A stretch of DNA of 64,000 bases from Massospora cicadina (taxonomy: Eukaryota > Entomophthoromycota > Entomophthoromycetes > Entomophthorales > Entomophthoraceae). The notes below the pieces were generated by a model. The model ran no database searches and was not told where the DNA came from. It worked only from the letters and a program-made list of their open reading frames with translations. Numbering within the stretch: the first letter of the stretch is position 1; the number at the start of each line of letters is the position of its first letter. Positions 12,319-24,078 of the stretch are shown in pieces. The position numbers were made by a program, and so were the translations under genes. Location: assembly GCA_022478985.1 (NCBI GenBank), contig JAKSZP010012212.1, positions 23,166 through 87,165 on the forward strand, read 5' to 3'.

Positions 12319-12596
12319 TTTATTTATTTTAGCCAAACTGACCATGGGACAGGCATTACCAAAAGAAAGAATTGACATGAAACCTGATCAGGGTCAACTT
12401 TATCAAAGAAAGTTTTTTACCTCCAGATTGGGACTCAAATTTCTGGTTACGTCATGGGTAAGGTTTTCGTGTTATTAGACCTACTAACCGCAATAGCTTC
12501 CTTAAGCTGGCACCCCAATCAATGTGCAAAGGTCAGGAATCAAACCTGCAACCTTCAGGTTGGTTGCCGTACGCCCTACTGACCCACCTTCCACTC
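12319..12596 (-). mobile_element. Complete tRNA-derived SINE
   Basis: A 278-bp unit on the minus strand, flanked by imperfect direct repeats: 12302-12318 (read on the minus strand TTGATGGTTTCTAGAAA) and 12597-12614 (TTGATGGTATTCTGGAGA). The head is tRNA-like with pol III boxes A and B and a T-arm-like CAGG-TTTGATT-CCTG. The body has no coding potential. The 3' end reads TTTTGGTAATG, TCCCATGGTCAGTTTGGC, then a TAAAATAAATAAA tail. That 3' end matches the tails of the ORF1-only elements (TTTTGGTAATG...CCCCTGGTCAGCTTACCTC) and of LINE B (TCCCATGGTCAGCCTT). SINEs depend on a partner LINE that recognises the shared tail, and LINE B-type machinery is the natural candidate. I saw no second SINE copy in the window. 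Confidence 0.85.
12536..12586 (-). promoter_or_regulatory. Internal RNA polymerase III promoter of the SINE
   Basis: Box A-like TGGGTCAGTAGGG at 12574-12586 and box B-like GGTTTGATTCC at 12536-12546, both on the minus strand and about 27 bp apart, as in a tRNA gene. The box B matches the GGTTCRANTCC consensus except for one position. The part between can fold an anticodon-like stem (CAACC with GGTTG) with an irregular loop, so this is a degenerate tRNA head and not a working tRNA gene. Confidence 0.75.
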
Positions 12597-12614
12597 TCTC
12601 CAGAATACCATCAA

Positions 12615-13561
12615 GATTAAGACAAGCACCAGGTTAGCGTTGGAGCTAATAGCCAGCTTGGCTAAAAGAAGCTCAACTAGAGTAGTAATTCATACTACTA
12701 CTGCCTTATATAATTTATTATAACTAAGTCAAATAATGCACATTCAAGGAACCTGTGAAGGTGAACAAGGGAACTAAAGTAAGTTGCTACTCAAACAGAG
12801 TAACAAATTTCAAAGTTTACCAATTTGTGCTCAATTCAGTAGCCACCAGTTCCCAGTTCTAATTACTATCAGATTATTCTCCTAAGCTATCAACCTTATT
12901 AAGTAATGGGACTTTTACCCATTAACAGCAGGTCATATTACCTGAAAGGATTCCTTAGAAGTTGTACCAAAAGTGTTGTAAACGCTCAGAAACTGATAAA
13001 TTCTTTAATCATTGTCACAAAATTTTCTTGGCTCCTACAAGATTATATAACCATCAATTATTAAATCAATAATGAAACACTCGTTAATTTTCAGGTTCCA
13101 CCCTGACAAAACACTAGTTATCTTTCAGATTGAATCCTGGAAGAGTATTTTCTATCCGTTAAGTATTTATAAAAATAGTTATATATTAGATGATAACACC
13201 CACATCAACTTAATGGTTTCATCCCATGCGGATAGAGCATAATTTAAGTAATCAATTTTCTGGATGATGCAGGCATACTTAAAAATCAACAATGATATCT
13301 ACCCCAATTCTCTAAATGTAGTTGTTTAAGACTAACCATCTTTTTTTGGTTGTCTTCTATTTAAAATGAATTCTGGTATTTATAAACTTACTTATCTCAT
13401 GTTACCATTTGCTGCCCTTGCAAGCTACCTTCTCCTAAGGCTTTCTCGGGGTCTATTTGTTTACTATGAGGGTGCTTAAACCATATTAGGTGGTTTTAAG
13501 ATAGTTTTATTATTAATATACTCGTGGAGATAGAGAAAATCCTTACAAATAGTTTTAGAAG
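12615..13561. other. AT-rich spacer without recognisable genes
   Basis: No ORF, RNA gene or repeat could be supported here. The sequence is uniformly AT-rich. Confidence 0.4.
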
Positions 13562-13807
13562 TTGGTAAAAGGTTTGGCATATAAATCTGGAGATGAAAAC
13601 CTCTTGGTTAGACCATGTGAACTTCCTTTACTGAAGCAAAAGGGTACCAAAGGCACCAGTGGAGCCTTTGTTACAACTGGGATATCTTGCCATCTTGTTG
13701 ATGAGCGGTGGGCACTGCTCTATCCCCCAAGGACATCCCTACTGTACCCTTTTTTTACTTCTTCCCATGTTGAAAAGCTTAAGGGGGTCTTTAGGGAGGT
13801 AGATTAG
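13562..13807 (+). pseudogene. Unidentified coding remnant with VDERW motif
   Basis: An 81-codon open stretch with protein-like composition. The block HLVDERWALLYPPRTSL recurs in altered form at 48290-48360 (HVVDERWITDLSPKEPPSL). Two unlinked copies with the same spacing from VDERW to the Pro/Ser block suggest a repeated protein, probably from another transposable element. I do not recognise the family. The coding-like sequence may continue in broken form to about 14260. Confidence 0.4.
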
Positions 13808-14342
13808 ATCAGAGGGCAACCAGTAGATTCTCAGACTCATACCTCCCCTGTTTTATCACCTCCTAATCCCTCTTGAATCAAAGAAATTAGCATTAAACCC
13901 CAGTAACTCATTACTAAATCAAAGAGACCAGCTTAGGTCACGAAATACAAAGTTTTGGGTTGAGGAATATTGGTTTAAGTTGAAAGTTTGACCTTGAGAA
14001 TTATAATATAACATAGCTGGTGGAAATTACTAAGAGGTGAATATGCCAAACGTTTGATCCAAGCATATCTAATTTGGTTTGAATCTATTACAGCTAACTG
14101 CTGCTGATCTGAGACACCCACCCTCGAAGATTTAATGTGGATACAAAAAAGATCACTTATCCCTTCCCACCCACGCTGCTCTTCCTGAAGTGATCAAAGG
14201 AGACCCATGAAAGGAGGGCGTAAACCAGGACAGTTCAAGCCACCCCTATCATCCCCTCCTCTCTTATGATTATAAAGACAACAGCACTTCCTATGTTTTT
14301 TTGTTGGTTCATACTCTTATCTTAGTTTTCTAATAAGAAACT
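13808..14342. other. Spacer, possibly decayed coding sequence
   Basis: Frames are broken throughout. Around 14090-14260 there are short protein-like runs (for example LTAADLRHPPSK) but no family could be assigned. It ends with GGATT (14343-14347), the proposed target site of gypsy G2. Confidence 0.35.
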
Positions 14343-14347
14343 GGATT

Positions 14348-15092
14348 TTCCTTTTGGACAATTTTTAAATCCAATTTTGAAATAAGAGTGCTTCAGTTAA
14401 TCATAAGGACAAAATTGGCAAAAAAAACCTTGGAAATTCTTGATAAAGACCCTGAATTGGTGCAATACTGTAATAAGCAATTCTTGGCCAAATAGCACGA
14501 TATTTAAGTAGTCAGATTGCTCTGACCATGTGGCAGAATCAAGGGAGCCCATCCCTAGGTCCTTCCACATTACATAAAAAATTTATCAAACCAACTACAT
14601 GGGGACCACCCCTTTTATAGCCTCAGAGGGGGTCCCAACCGGTGTAAATTTTTTCCCTATGGTAATTGATACCAATATATCAAATTCTTGCCTAATGGAC
14701 TGTACTAACTACTAATGACCTTTCTGAGGCTATTCCATTGAAGTCAAGTAAGTTTTGAGAGATCCAATAGGTCAAAACCCTATATTTCCTAATTAGGATA
14801 TTCATAGCTTATACTGAATTTCTCAGCTGTCTCACTTCAAACTTTAGATTGTTTATATACTAAGCAGTGACATAATAATAGGGTCTCTCTTTTTACCCTT
14901 TCGCTGCCACTAATAAACTAACAAAAATCCTCTTATTTTCATAGTTTAAATTCTCCTAAATAATATAGATGGTTACTAAAAGTCCCCTAAATTTAACAGC
15001 AGTTATGAGTTTCACTATTCCTGCTTCTATAAAATTGTCAAATCCTGTGCCATTAAAACCAGCGGTCCTTAAATAACACCATGATTCTTTCA
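14348..15092 (+). repeat. 5' LTR of gypsy G2
   Basis: Pairs with 20204-20940. Long near-identical blocks include ACATGGGGACCACCCCTTTT (14598; copy near 20450) and CCTATATTTCCTAATTAGG (14781; copy near 20634). The last bases, TTTCA, are followed by AG and the primer-binding site. LTRs carry the element's promoter and poly(A) site (family knowledge); no individual promoter element can be assigned with confidence. Confidence 0.82.
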
Positions 15093-15094
15093 AG

Positions 15095-15112
15095 TGGTGC
15101 TCACTACAGGGG
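15095..15112 (+). other. Primer-binding site of gypsy G2
   Basis: TGGTGCTCACTACAGGGG begins with TGG, the complement of a tRNA CCA end, and sits two bases after the 5' LTR. The same 18-mer follows the putative LTR of G5 (62627-62644), and a near-identical one follows the 5' LTR of G3 (28966-28983, minus strand). This recurrence at three LTR borders is the main evidence. The primer tRNA should end CCCCTGTAGTGAGCACCA; I cannot name it. Confidence 0.82.
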
Positions 15113-16740
15113 AACCTGCACATCACAAAATAAATGGAGGTTGGTGGGGTCAGAACCCTCACGACCTCCCTGCAGAAATAAACACCCAACTAGCAACTCT
15201 TGAGCTCCAGCTAGTAAGCGCTTTGTCTCGCCTCAAAAGGCTTGAGCTGCACTCATTGCAAGGCCTTTATGGGGCCTCCCCTGGTATCCATAAACCCTCT
15301 TTCAGGGGCAAGTTTACCTCTGAGTAATGGAAGTTGTTCCTCTTTCCTCTTTATGTAAGAAGTTGATATGAAAGGAGCAACTGACAATCTTAAAATTAAG
15401 TACCTCCTTCTCTGCTTGAGTCATGGGGCTCAGGAGGTAATGGTTTCGCACATGGCCACGCTCAGAACCTGGGAGGAGGTTAAGTAAGCACTCACTGAGA
15501 AATTTGGCTCCTTACAAAGTTTGAAAAGGCAAAACAGGCTTTTATGTGCCTTAGCCTGCAACAGGGAGAACCAATCGCCTCTTTTTTGAATGCTTTTACA
15601 ATAAAGCTCAACCTTTACTGCTCGCAAAAATGCTACCCTAGATGATGCTATTGCAGCTATCTTGGCTGAATTGGCGTCCCATCCCTCCTCTGTGATGCAT
15701 CTCTCTTCCATAAAGCGCTCTTTCAAAAATGTTTGAGATATCAAGAAGGCTTTGCTCAGCAGTGACAAATACCTATGAACTTGACCCTATGCAAGAATCT
15801 CTGAGGTAAGCTTCTACAACGATCATTTTAGCCTCTAATATGACTATTTCTCTCAGGAAACCTGCTCCTGCGGAGTTGCCATCACAAAATGCTTCTTCCC
15901 GTAAAGATAGTCAGAAGATAATGGCCATGACGGAGCAGTGCTCCCCTTCATCTTCCGCTAAAAAACCCAATAGATGAAAGCACTCCTCCCTTTGCCTTGC
16001 CATTTTTTCTCCAGAGACCCATTCCCAAGTGGTTTCAAAACCTGTTCCTAAGCCTAAACCCCCTTATTGGGTGCCAGTCGCCCCACTAACAATGGGTTAA
16101 ATGAGCAGGTCACAAAATATTAACCGCCTGTTTCACAAAAGCACACATCCACTGATTGACCCAAAGCTGGCGTAGTTAAAGCGTCCACTCCAAAATGCTA
16201 TCTCCCTCGACCTCATATCCAGATAACTCTATTCTAAAACCTTTCTCCATGAGGCAGCACAAACTACCTATTTTAAAGGTCAAGAATTAAGCTTAAAAAT
16301 TTCAACGCCTCCCCCAAAATTTAATAAAGGTGGAGGAGCAACCCCAGGACTTATCATACCATAAGGGAAGTCCTAAACCTCACCCCCTATGGGCTCCCAA
16401 AAATGCATCAGTAACCCCTTTGATGACGAATCTGAAGGGGGTTAAGATATGGGGCATTATGTTTTGGAAGCCCCAGTTGAAGTAAAGGTACCTGACCGAT
16501 TGAACCTGGAGAGAGTGGATTGGGATAAGATCCCCCGTTAAACTTATCTCTGGCAAGTGTTTAGGGGTCTTGAAAATTTTTGATGCTGACCATCTCATTG
16601 GCGCAATTATCTGATCTACCCAGTGTGTTCATACCCTGCAGAAAATCCAAGAGAGATACCCTGAAACTGTAAAAATACTTGCCTCTACTCCTTGTCTAAA
16701 TGAGGTCCTCGCTCTTCCCCCAACTTGGGTGGAACTTTAA
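15113..16740 (+). pseudogene. Gypsy G2 gag remnant
   Basis: Broken reading frames between the primer-binding site and protease. The run KAKQAFMCLSLQQGEPIASFLNAF (split here as KAKQAF, LQQGEP and SFLNAF; about 15525-15600) is typical of retrotransposon gag, where an L-QG-S--EY--F block is usual. A VEVKVPDRLNLERVDWDKIP stretch near 16480-16540 lies in the gag-protease linker. No intact CCHC knuckle was found. Confidence 0.6.
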
Positions 16741-19700
16741 CTAACGTGGAGGTCGTCATTAGTAAAGTTCAGGTTAGGGCTATCCTTGAAACTGGGTCCC
16801 CTGTGAGCGTTGTGTCCTCAAATCTTATCAAAAGATTAAGCTGGCCTCTGACCTTGACTATACACAAGTTTTTGGAACTGTAGGACCAAACAACACTCAT
16901 GCCATTGGGGTGTACTCTTATCTGCCATTCATTTTGGGAGGCCTATTTTGTCAGCCCCCAGCGGTGGCCTTGGCCAATATTACCTACGATATACTCATTA
17001 TGACCCAATTTATGTTTGAATATGCAAGTGATATTAATTTGAAGCAGGGCGTTCTCTCCATGCCTAACTACAAGGTTCCTCTAATGTAACCAATGAAGAG
17101 CTCATTAAAAAAGATTACGTTTTCACAGTTGAATACCCCTCCTCCGCCTTATCCCTACACTATACAAAGGCAGGACGCAACATCAAAATGTTTCCTCCAT
17201 CAGTGGATGCTCTAGAAGGTATCCTTTTCTATGCGTCTGAAGAGTTAGTATCTAAGGCGGGTGAGCAAAGAGTAGTTGACACGAAAATTACCACTAAAAT
17301 CCCCACAACTGTCTATTGCACCTAATCAGCATTGAAAAAGTTAGCCCTCTTGAGCATAAAGTCTTTCCAGGTGTGCTCGACCTAGCTTATCAGCAACCAA
17401 TCAATCTACTGTTGGGGAATCTCACCAAGAAGGACATGATCGTCAAGAAGCATCAGGAGATCAGAAGAGGCCAGATGGTCCCTATTGAGGAGATTAAACA
17501 AGTTCACTGTATCGGATCTATGGCGGATATTTGCCTACCTGCTGGGAAATCGTTATGTACCTTGCTCACTGTTCAAATCTCTGATGATTTAACCCCTGAA
17601 GAGCTTAATAAAGTTCATATATTATTTTATTCCTATAGCGACATCTTCTATAACTCTTAAACTGACTATGGGCACATAAAGGGTTGGACGTATATCATTG
17701 ATGTTGGGGATGCTCATCCCATAAAATTTAAACCTTACCATAAATCAAAAGTTGGACAGGTACAGATGTGGACGGAGCTAAAACAGTTGTTGGACGCTGG
17801 GTTGCTGGTGCCGTCCTAAAGCCCTTGGTTGTCCCCGCTTCTACTGATAAAGAAGAAAAATGTAGGTCATCAGGTAGTTATGGACTATCATAAATGAACA
17901 ACCTCACCAAGAAGGATAGTTATCCTATCCTCCGAATTGACAAAACCCTAGCCCAACTATCCAGCTCTAACTTCTTTTCAGCCATGGACCTGGCTAGCGG
18001 ATATTGGAAAATGGACCTCTCTCCCCAGATCAAGAGAAAAGCGCTCTTATATGAAGTGAGGGTCTCTTCCAACCTACCTGACTACTCAAGGGCTGTGCAA
18101 TGCACCCGCAACTTTCCAGCACACCATGGATTACATATTGCAGGATCTGAAGTAAAGTTGCATCATATTTACATTGATGACATCACAGTGTTCTCAAAAA
18201 CCTTCAACGAACATCTTACTCACTTGAAGGCAGTGTTTCAGCGCCTACGGGAGGCCAACATCAAGTTAAAGGTCTCAAAGTGCACATTTTTCAGGTGAAA
18301 TTAGACTTCCTTGGACACGCCATTTCACAGGAAAGTATTTAACCCACCAAGTCAAGGTTGAGGCCATATCCAAAAAGACTGCTCCCAAAACCCCGCGCAA
18401 TATACAGGTATTCTTGGGTATGATGAGGTATTACTACCAATTTATCCCCAAGTTTGCCTAACTAAGTGAGCCTCTTGTTCGGCTATTGGCTAAGAAATGT
18501 CCCTTTGCATTGGGGAGCTGAACAACAGGTCACCTTTGAGACACTAAAGCAGCTGTTGCAAAAGCGTCCAATCCTGCGCCGCCCTGATTATGGTAAACCT
18601 TTAAGCTTGTTTATCAATGCCTTCAACTACGCTGTTGGGGCCATTATATCTCAATTGGATGCTAAAGGCATAAATCATCATGTCTCCTAATTCATCAAGA
18701 CGTTATCTAAGGCTGAACATGATTATAGCATCAATGAAAAGGAGTGCCTTGTGGTCCTGCTGGATGTAAAATATTACCGCCCTTTTTTATATGGGAATTC
18801 TTTCACTGTGGTCACTGACCACGCCTCCCTGAAGTGGTTAGAAAATATGAAAGATCACACAGGACAGTTGGATCGCTAAGCCTTAAAAGTTCCAACACTA
18901 CAATATGAAGATTAAGCATCGTTCAGGAACTCACCATATGAACGTTGATGGTTTGACTCAGTTGCCTATCCTTCACCTGGACAATAGTGAAGCTGAGAGG
19001 TTGCACGACCTTCTTATGACCCCTGACACCTGGGAAGATGATAATGAACTCATCAGGAAAGCATTAGCTTGATACTCCTGCAACACCAAGGTGGAAAGCG
19101 GGAAGCTGTATAAGAAAATAGGGTTGAATTGATTTCCCAATCTCCGACCATCAGAGTGAGTACCTGTGATCTTGGAATCCCATACCATTATAGGGCATAG
19201 CGGAGTACTGAAGACCTATGAGTGGATTAAAGAGCAATGATACTGGGAAGGCATCATGGAGACAATGACTGAAGTCCAGAATGCCTGTCTGACCTGCAAG
19301 ATGCAATCCAGTTACAAGACCAGGTATCAGTATCAACTCACTACGTCTTAACGACTTTCACATTATAAGTCTAGATGTGGTAGGCCCACTATCTCAGACT
19401 ACTGTTGGAAACCGGTTCATCTTAGTGGGCATAGACTATTAACCAAGTGGTTTGAGGATGTGGCTCTCCTGATCAAACTACCAAAGCCACAGACACGTTC
19501 ATTCATCAATATATATTTTCTAGACATGGTTGTACCCAGGTCCTGCTCATTGACAATTGGAAAAATTTTACATCTATAGTGATGAAGATCCTCGCTACCT
19601 CCATGGGAACACAACAGCATTTCTTGGCCTCCCATAACCCTTCAAAAATGGTACCATGGAAAGAGCCAATGTGACCCTGGTCTTTATTTAAAAAAATGGC

Positions 19701-20110
19701 CACGTCAGACCCACTTCACTGGGATCTTTACTTACCCAGTGCCCCATGGCTTACTGTATCAGCTATCATCAGATCCTCAAAATGCTGCCATTCTGGGTGT
19801 TGTATGGTCGAGAACCCAGGGCGCCCGCGTTACTAGCCAAGGACATTTTCTCCATTAAGACTGATCCTGAGCAAGCTATGAAGAAGTTAGCCCAGCACAT
19901 CATCCAGTTGCAATCAGAGGCGCTGACAAGCTTGGATAAGACTATCACCAAAGAGGATCATGCCACTAACAAGCTCCAGCCCCTCTACCTACCTTCCAAG
20001 TGTCAGACTTGGTGCTATACTACTTTAATTGTATCACTCCCAAATAATAAAAAGCTTGGGTCTATCTGAAAAGGCCCTTTTGTCGTCACTTATAAGTGAG
20101 GGGATGAGTA
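16741..20110 (+). pseudogene. Gypsy G2 pol: protease, RT, RNase H, integrase
   Basis: Protease: AILETGSPVSVVSSNLIKRL near 16780-16840, with Glu in place of the usual catalytic Asp of DTG/DSG. A linker (17316-17660) has PINLLLGNLTKK. RT: DAGLLVPS-SPW, then DSYPILRIDK, FSAMDLASGYWKM and an intact YIDDI box (near 18172). RNase H: near 18600-18900 (SLFINAFNYAVGAIISQ; TDHASLKWL). Integrase: GHSGVLKTYEWIKEQ...ACLTC zinc region (19195-19310), SLDVVGPL (near 19370) and FWVLYGREPRAP (near 19790). The frame is broken by many stops, so the protein is not made in full. Confidence 0.88.
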
Positions 20111-20203
20111 CTCTATAAAATAATTGGCTACCAGATTTACTGTAAACTGCAAAAATAGCCAGTTTTTGCGCTCTTACTCTCCCCTTAACACTCTTGAAGG
20201 GGG

Positions 20204-20940
20204 TTATATCGGACAATTACAAGTTAAATATTGCAATAAGAGTGCTTTGGTTAATCATAAGGACGAAATTGGCCAAAAGGCCCTGACCAATTCTCAGTGG
20301 AACCCTTTGAATTGGGTAATAATTGTCTCTAATACTTCTTGGCTAAATAGCACGAGTTTAAATAGTCAGTTTTCTCTGACTATGCGGCAGAATCTGGAGA
20401 GCCCTTCTAAGGTTCCTCCCCATTCCATATAAATTTATTTAAACCACCTACATGGGGACCACCCCTTTTATAGCCTCAGTGGGGTGTCCCAACAGTGTAA
20501 AATCTTTCCCTAATGGTGATTTGTTCCAATATATCAAATACTTGCTTAACAGACTGGTCCTACCTACTAATAATCTTTCTGCGGGTATTCCATTGAAGCC
20601 AAGTAAGTTTTTAGAAATCCAATAGGTCAAAACCCTATATTTCCTAATTAGGATATTCATAGCTTATACTGAATTTCTCAGTCGTCTCACTTTGAACTTT
20701 AGATTGTTTATATACTAAGCAGTGACATAATAATAGGGTTTCTCTTTTACCCTTTCGCTGCCACTAATAAACTAACAAAATCCTCTTATTTTCATAGTTT
20801 AAATTCTCCTAAATAATATAGATGGTTACTAAAAGTCCCCTATTTTATTTAACACCAGTTACAAGTTTCACTACTCCTGCTTCTATAAAGTTGTCAAACC
20901 CTATGCCATTAGCACAAGAAAGCCTTTTTTTGTAACTACA
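20204..20940 (+). repeat. 3' LTR of gypsy G2
   Basis: Partner of 14348-15092, preceded by the purine-rich GAAGGGGG tract that would prime plus-strand synthesis. The alignment is strong to TTGTCAAACCCTATGCCATTA (in two parts), then weakens over the last 35 bp. Confidence 0.8.
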
Positions 20941-20945
20941 GGATT

Positions 20946-22247
20946 TTGATATTTCCAAATACTCTCCTCAGACTCTGCTGACTTATACATTACATTATTT
21001 TTCTTTGAATCCAGAAAAGCACGATGCCATCAGAGGCCTGATCACTGATGTTTATTAAGTGGGCATTCTGATCCACAATCCAGCAACTTACCACATAAAG
21101 CAGAGGTCATAAGAAGCTATGCTCCTGAACTGTTTCCCCAATCTGCCGTGCCAGAAGTCCACCCCAATATTACATATTTAGCCCGCCAAACCACTACTGG
21201 TTCAGAGCAAACTGGAAAATTATATTCTTCCAAGTCATCCATTGTGATGGCCATCATCATTCATCAGATTTGCCACACTGACCACCATTGGTTCAGTATG
21301 ATCTGAACAGCTTAGGGCTTTCCAATTAGCTAATTCTTGTAGACTAAATATGGGTGAAGAACATTTAGCTGCACAACCTGGAAAGAGATCCCAGTCACTG
21401 GATCTTCCAGAGCTCTTTTCTTTTTGGTAATCTACCTCAATTAATACAAGAAATCTTGCTTCCACTTTGATACCTTTATAATCAACAAATGGCAGCTTGA
21501 AACGCACCAACAGCTGTGGAATAATGATTAAGCTCATCTTGTATACATATTGAACCAATTATAAAATTCCTAAGTCAATTCATCACATTCACAAAACACT
21601 AACTTCAAATGAGCATAGTGATTATAACCAACATAAAGAAGAGCCAGAATAATTTGGGACAACTACCAAAGGCCTGAAATCACCAACCCCGGAGGAGTAG
21701 TCATCCTTCCTGCTTCTTGTACCCTTAAGGGTTGCCCAGTAAGACCCATGGTTGCCCTCATTAAAGCCATTTGGTTTGCTATGAGGACATTTGATACGTT
21801 GATAATTTTTTCCTAAATTCATATGAACCATAGGGCGTCTCTCCTAAAAGCTGTTAGAGCTGCTATGCCACTGGCATTCTGGGCTTTTCACTGGGGCTTC
21901 ACACACCCATACTGAGCCCAGAATTACAATGATTAGCAGAATTTATGAAATGGAATGCCTTCTTGAAGTTTGGTAACCAGAACATCTCTACTACAAATCT
22001 TATATGAGTTCCTTGCACTCAATCAAATGAGACGCTCACAGGTCCTATTTTACATGAATTTTGCAGTTGGGTCAGGCCCTACCTTGATTTGATGTCATTA
22101 AAATACCAATTCCCCAACTTAGTGTAAACAGATGTTCAATGAACACCTAGGTATGATAGATTACCTGTCACCCTTGATCATGTGGTCACCAGCCTCCTTG
22201 TAATTTCCACACCCCAACCAATGGTGGATTTATTTTTTAGTCAATTA
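20946..22247. other. Region flanking G2; possible interrupted coding debris
   Basis: Just after the G2 insertion a protein-like run in one frame (SKYSPQTLLTYTLHYF, EKHDAIRGLITDVY, about 20957-21056) suggests that G2 landed in an older coding element, but no family is recognised. A minus-strand open stretch at 21235-21558 is also unassigned. The dispersed repeat at 21715-21850 is listed separately. Confidence 0.35.
21715..21850 (-). repeat. Dispersed repeat, second copy at 59918-60045
   Basis: Both copies, read on the plus strand, share AGGGTTGCC...TAAGACC...GGTTG, GGYTTG, TTTGATAYGTTG and CATAGGGCGTC in the same order and spacing. On the minus strand this copy is open (21622-21831) with a basic, His/Cys-containing sequence (KNYQRIKCPHSKPNG), so the repeat may derive from a coding element. 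I cannot name the family. Strand is assigned from the open frame only. Confidence 0.5.
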
Positions 22248-22580
22248 TGTTTCACTTGCAGGTACCCCTAAAATCCTGACCCTAAAAACAGCACTTTGCA
22301 TTTAAGAATGGAGGAGTTATATGGTGACCCAATATCATTATCAGTAGAATCAGAGGGTAAGAAGGAATCTAGCTCCATTTTTATCATTTAAACAACCTTT
22401 TGACTAAGCAGATATGTTTCACATTTAAATCCTATAAAAACATCATTGAAAACAGCAGTTTTTGCCTCTTAAAATAAAAGTGTCCTAGGCTGAAACACCA
22501 TTATAATCAGTGTAATCAAAGGTCTGGAAGGGGTCTAGTTCCAGTTTTAGGTAAAACATCTGGTTTTAGGTTTTCTCCAA
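22248..22580. repeat. Diverged tandem duplication, unit about 165 bp
   Basis: Units at about 22248-22415 and 22416-22580 share, in order, TTTCAC, AACAGCA-TTT, CATTAT...AATCA, GG-TCTAG-TCCA-TTTTA and a similar end. Identity is patchy but collinear. No coding function is seen. Confidence 0.45.
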
Positions 22581-23059
22581 ATTCCTTTATGCAAAACAAA
22601 GAAAATACTCATTTGAAGATGGTCTTTCTGCTATGATTCTGTATAGCAATGTCCAGATTGCAATCAGATCAGTGATCTTAATTTTGGAATCTAAATAGTG
22701 TTTTAAATGTAGTATTTTAAATTAAATCAAGTCATTCTTAAGCTCTTGGAGGTCTACCTCTGGGACAATCTCTGTATATCATTGTACCCCTGAGAGCCCT
22801 CTCCTGACCCCTATAATTTTACAAACAGGAGACAAACAACTACTATTGCAATATGGTGGTTATTATGACCTTAAGAAGCATTGTGAGGTATGTTCTTTCT
22901 ATTCTTAGGATAGAAACTATCCCTCTCAATTTATAACAATAGTGCTTATCCTAGTGGCATTAATATGTTTGATACAGATATAATTAACAAGTTGCTTACA
23001 CTTTCTGTTAGAAATGAAAAGTATTCTAGATATTTTCTTCTCTATGCCATCTTTTTCTC

Positions 23060-23506
23060 CCCTTTAGGGAAAGTTAAGACAACTATTCTGGTGGATATCG
23101 ATGCCACAGAGAACGTATATTGACCAAGACCTAGCTAATAACCTTGAGATAAGTTAATTATTTGGTAATATGGAGTAAGGAAGGTGCCTCAGAGGCTACT
23201 ACCACATTTAAAGTTCAGGGTATTGTTGATTATCACTTCAGTAAGTACTACCATGCTGACCACTTATTGGCATAAAAATCTTGAAGTGCAATTATCTTAG
23301 ACGTAGAGTGGTTGCATAATTTTGATATCAAACCAATTAGAAGAAAAATAATTTGATTTTAGTCTGAAAGTGAGAAAGTAATAGGAATTCCCACATTTAT
23401 GGTGAAACTCCAAGTGAATTTCCACAGTGACTAACGTGCATAAACTCAGTCTTACACCTTTGCTGAAGCACAACTTAGAAGTCCCTTTAAATACCTGTTT
23501 GGAGGG
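23060..23506 (+). pseudogene. Gypsy G4 protease fragment, left of nested G3
   Basis: Short aspartic-protease-like remnants: YIDQDLANNLE near 23115-23150 and AIILDVEWLHNFDIKPI near 23288-23340, which matches the usual ILG-DWL...ID region that ends a gypsy protease. The fragment stops exactly at the LTR of the oppositely oriented element G3. The RT of the same type begins on the other side (29830), so this is best read as the left half of G4. Confidence 0.6.
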
Positions 23507-24078
23507 TGTTATAATTTTGGCAGTATATTGAAGATATGCCGAAGAGTTTTGCACAGTATTAAGCCCAGTGTGCAATAGGGCTGACAATATGAAGATTGTC
23601 ATCCTCAAGGCAACTTAATAAACTTGATAAAATATGGATCATTTGCCCTGTTAAAAACTGTTTATTTGATTGATACTTACAGCGGATACTTGCTGTTCCA
23701 CTTGCTCCCTTTTACAAAAAATCCTCATCCTTCAATCTTCTTGTCTTGCTGATATATCAGCGACTTCAGTCAATACCAACCTTTTGCTTAGACTATTTAT
23801 TTATGCTGTATTCTCATTGGTTCCAGCAGAGTATAGTATTTATTAGATTCACAATCGCCTTAGTTTAAGGCAATCTACTAATTATTTTTCATATTTCAAC
23901 ATCGCCTTAATGCCAAATTTAGAGGTGATCCACTAATATTTGTTTGAAGTTTGGTATCACCCTATCGCTTATGTCAAGGCAATCTCATCAACATTATCAT
24001 ACTACTCAGTTTGGCCAATCTCACCCATTCCTCTGTAACTACTTGGGTCTTATCATACGTCATATCAAAATCTTGACA
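23507..24078 (-). repeat. 3' LTR of gypsy G3
   Basis: 572 bp, paired with 28985-29563. Shared blocks include GATACTTGCTGTTCCACTTG, CTTGCTGATATATCAGCGAC and TATTCTCATTGGTTCCAG. The divergence between the two LTRs is considerable, so the insertion is old. Confidence 0.9.

Larger units (their letters stand above)
14348..20940 (+). mobile_element. Gypsy G2: LTR retrotransposon with both LTRs
   Basis: About 6.6 kb. The two LTRs (14348-15092 and 20204-20940) align over most of their length with moderate divergence, clearest from AATAAGAGTGCTT to TCTATAAARTTGTCAAA. A primer-binding site follows the 5' LTR and a purine tract (GAAGGGGG, 20196-20203) precedes the 3' LTR. A possible 5-bp TSD is GGATT at 14343-14347 and 20941-20945. 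The order gag, protease, RT, RNase H, integrase is that of Ty3/gypsy. The LTR ends do not show clean TG...CA at the 5' side, so the outer borders are the least certain part. Confidence 0.85.
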
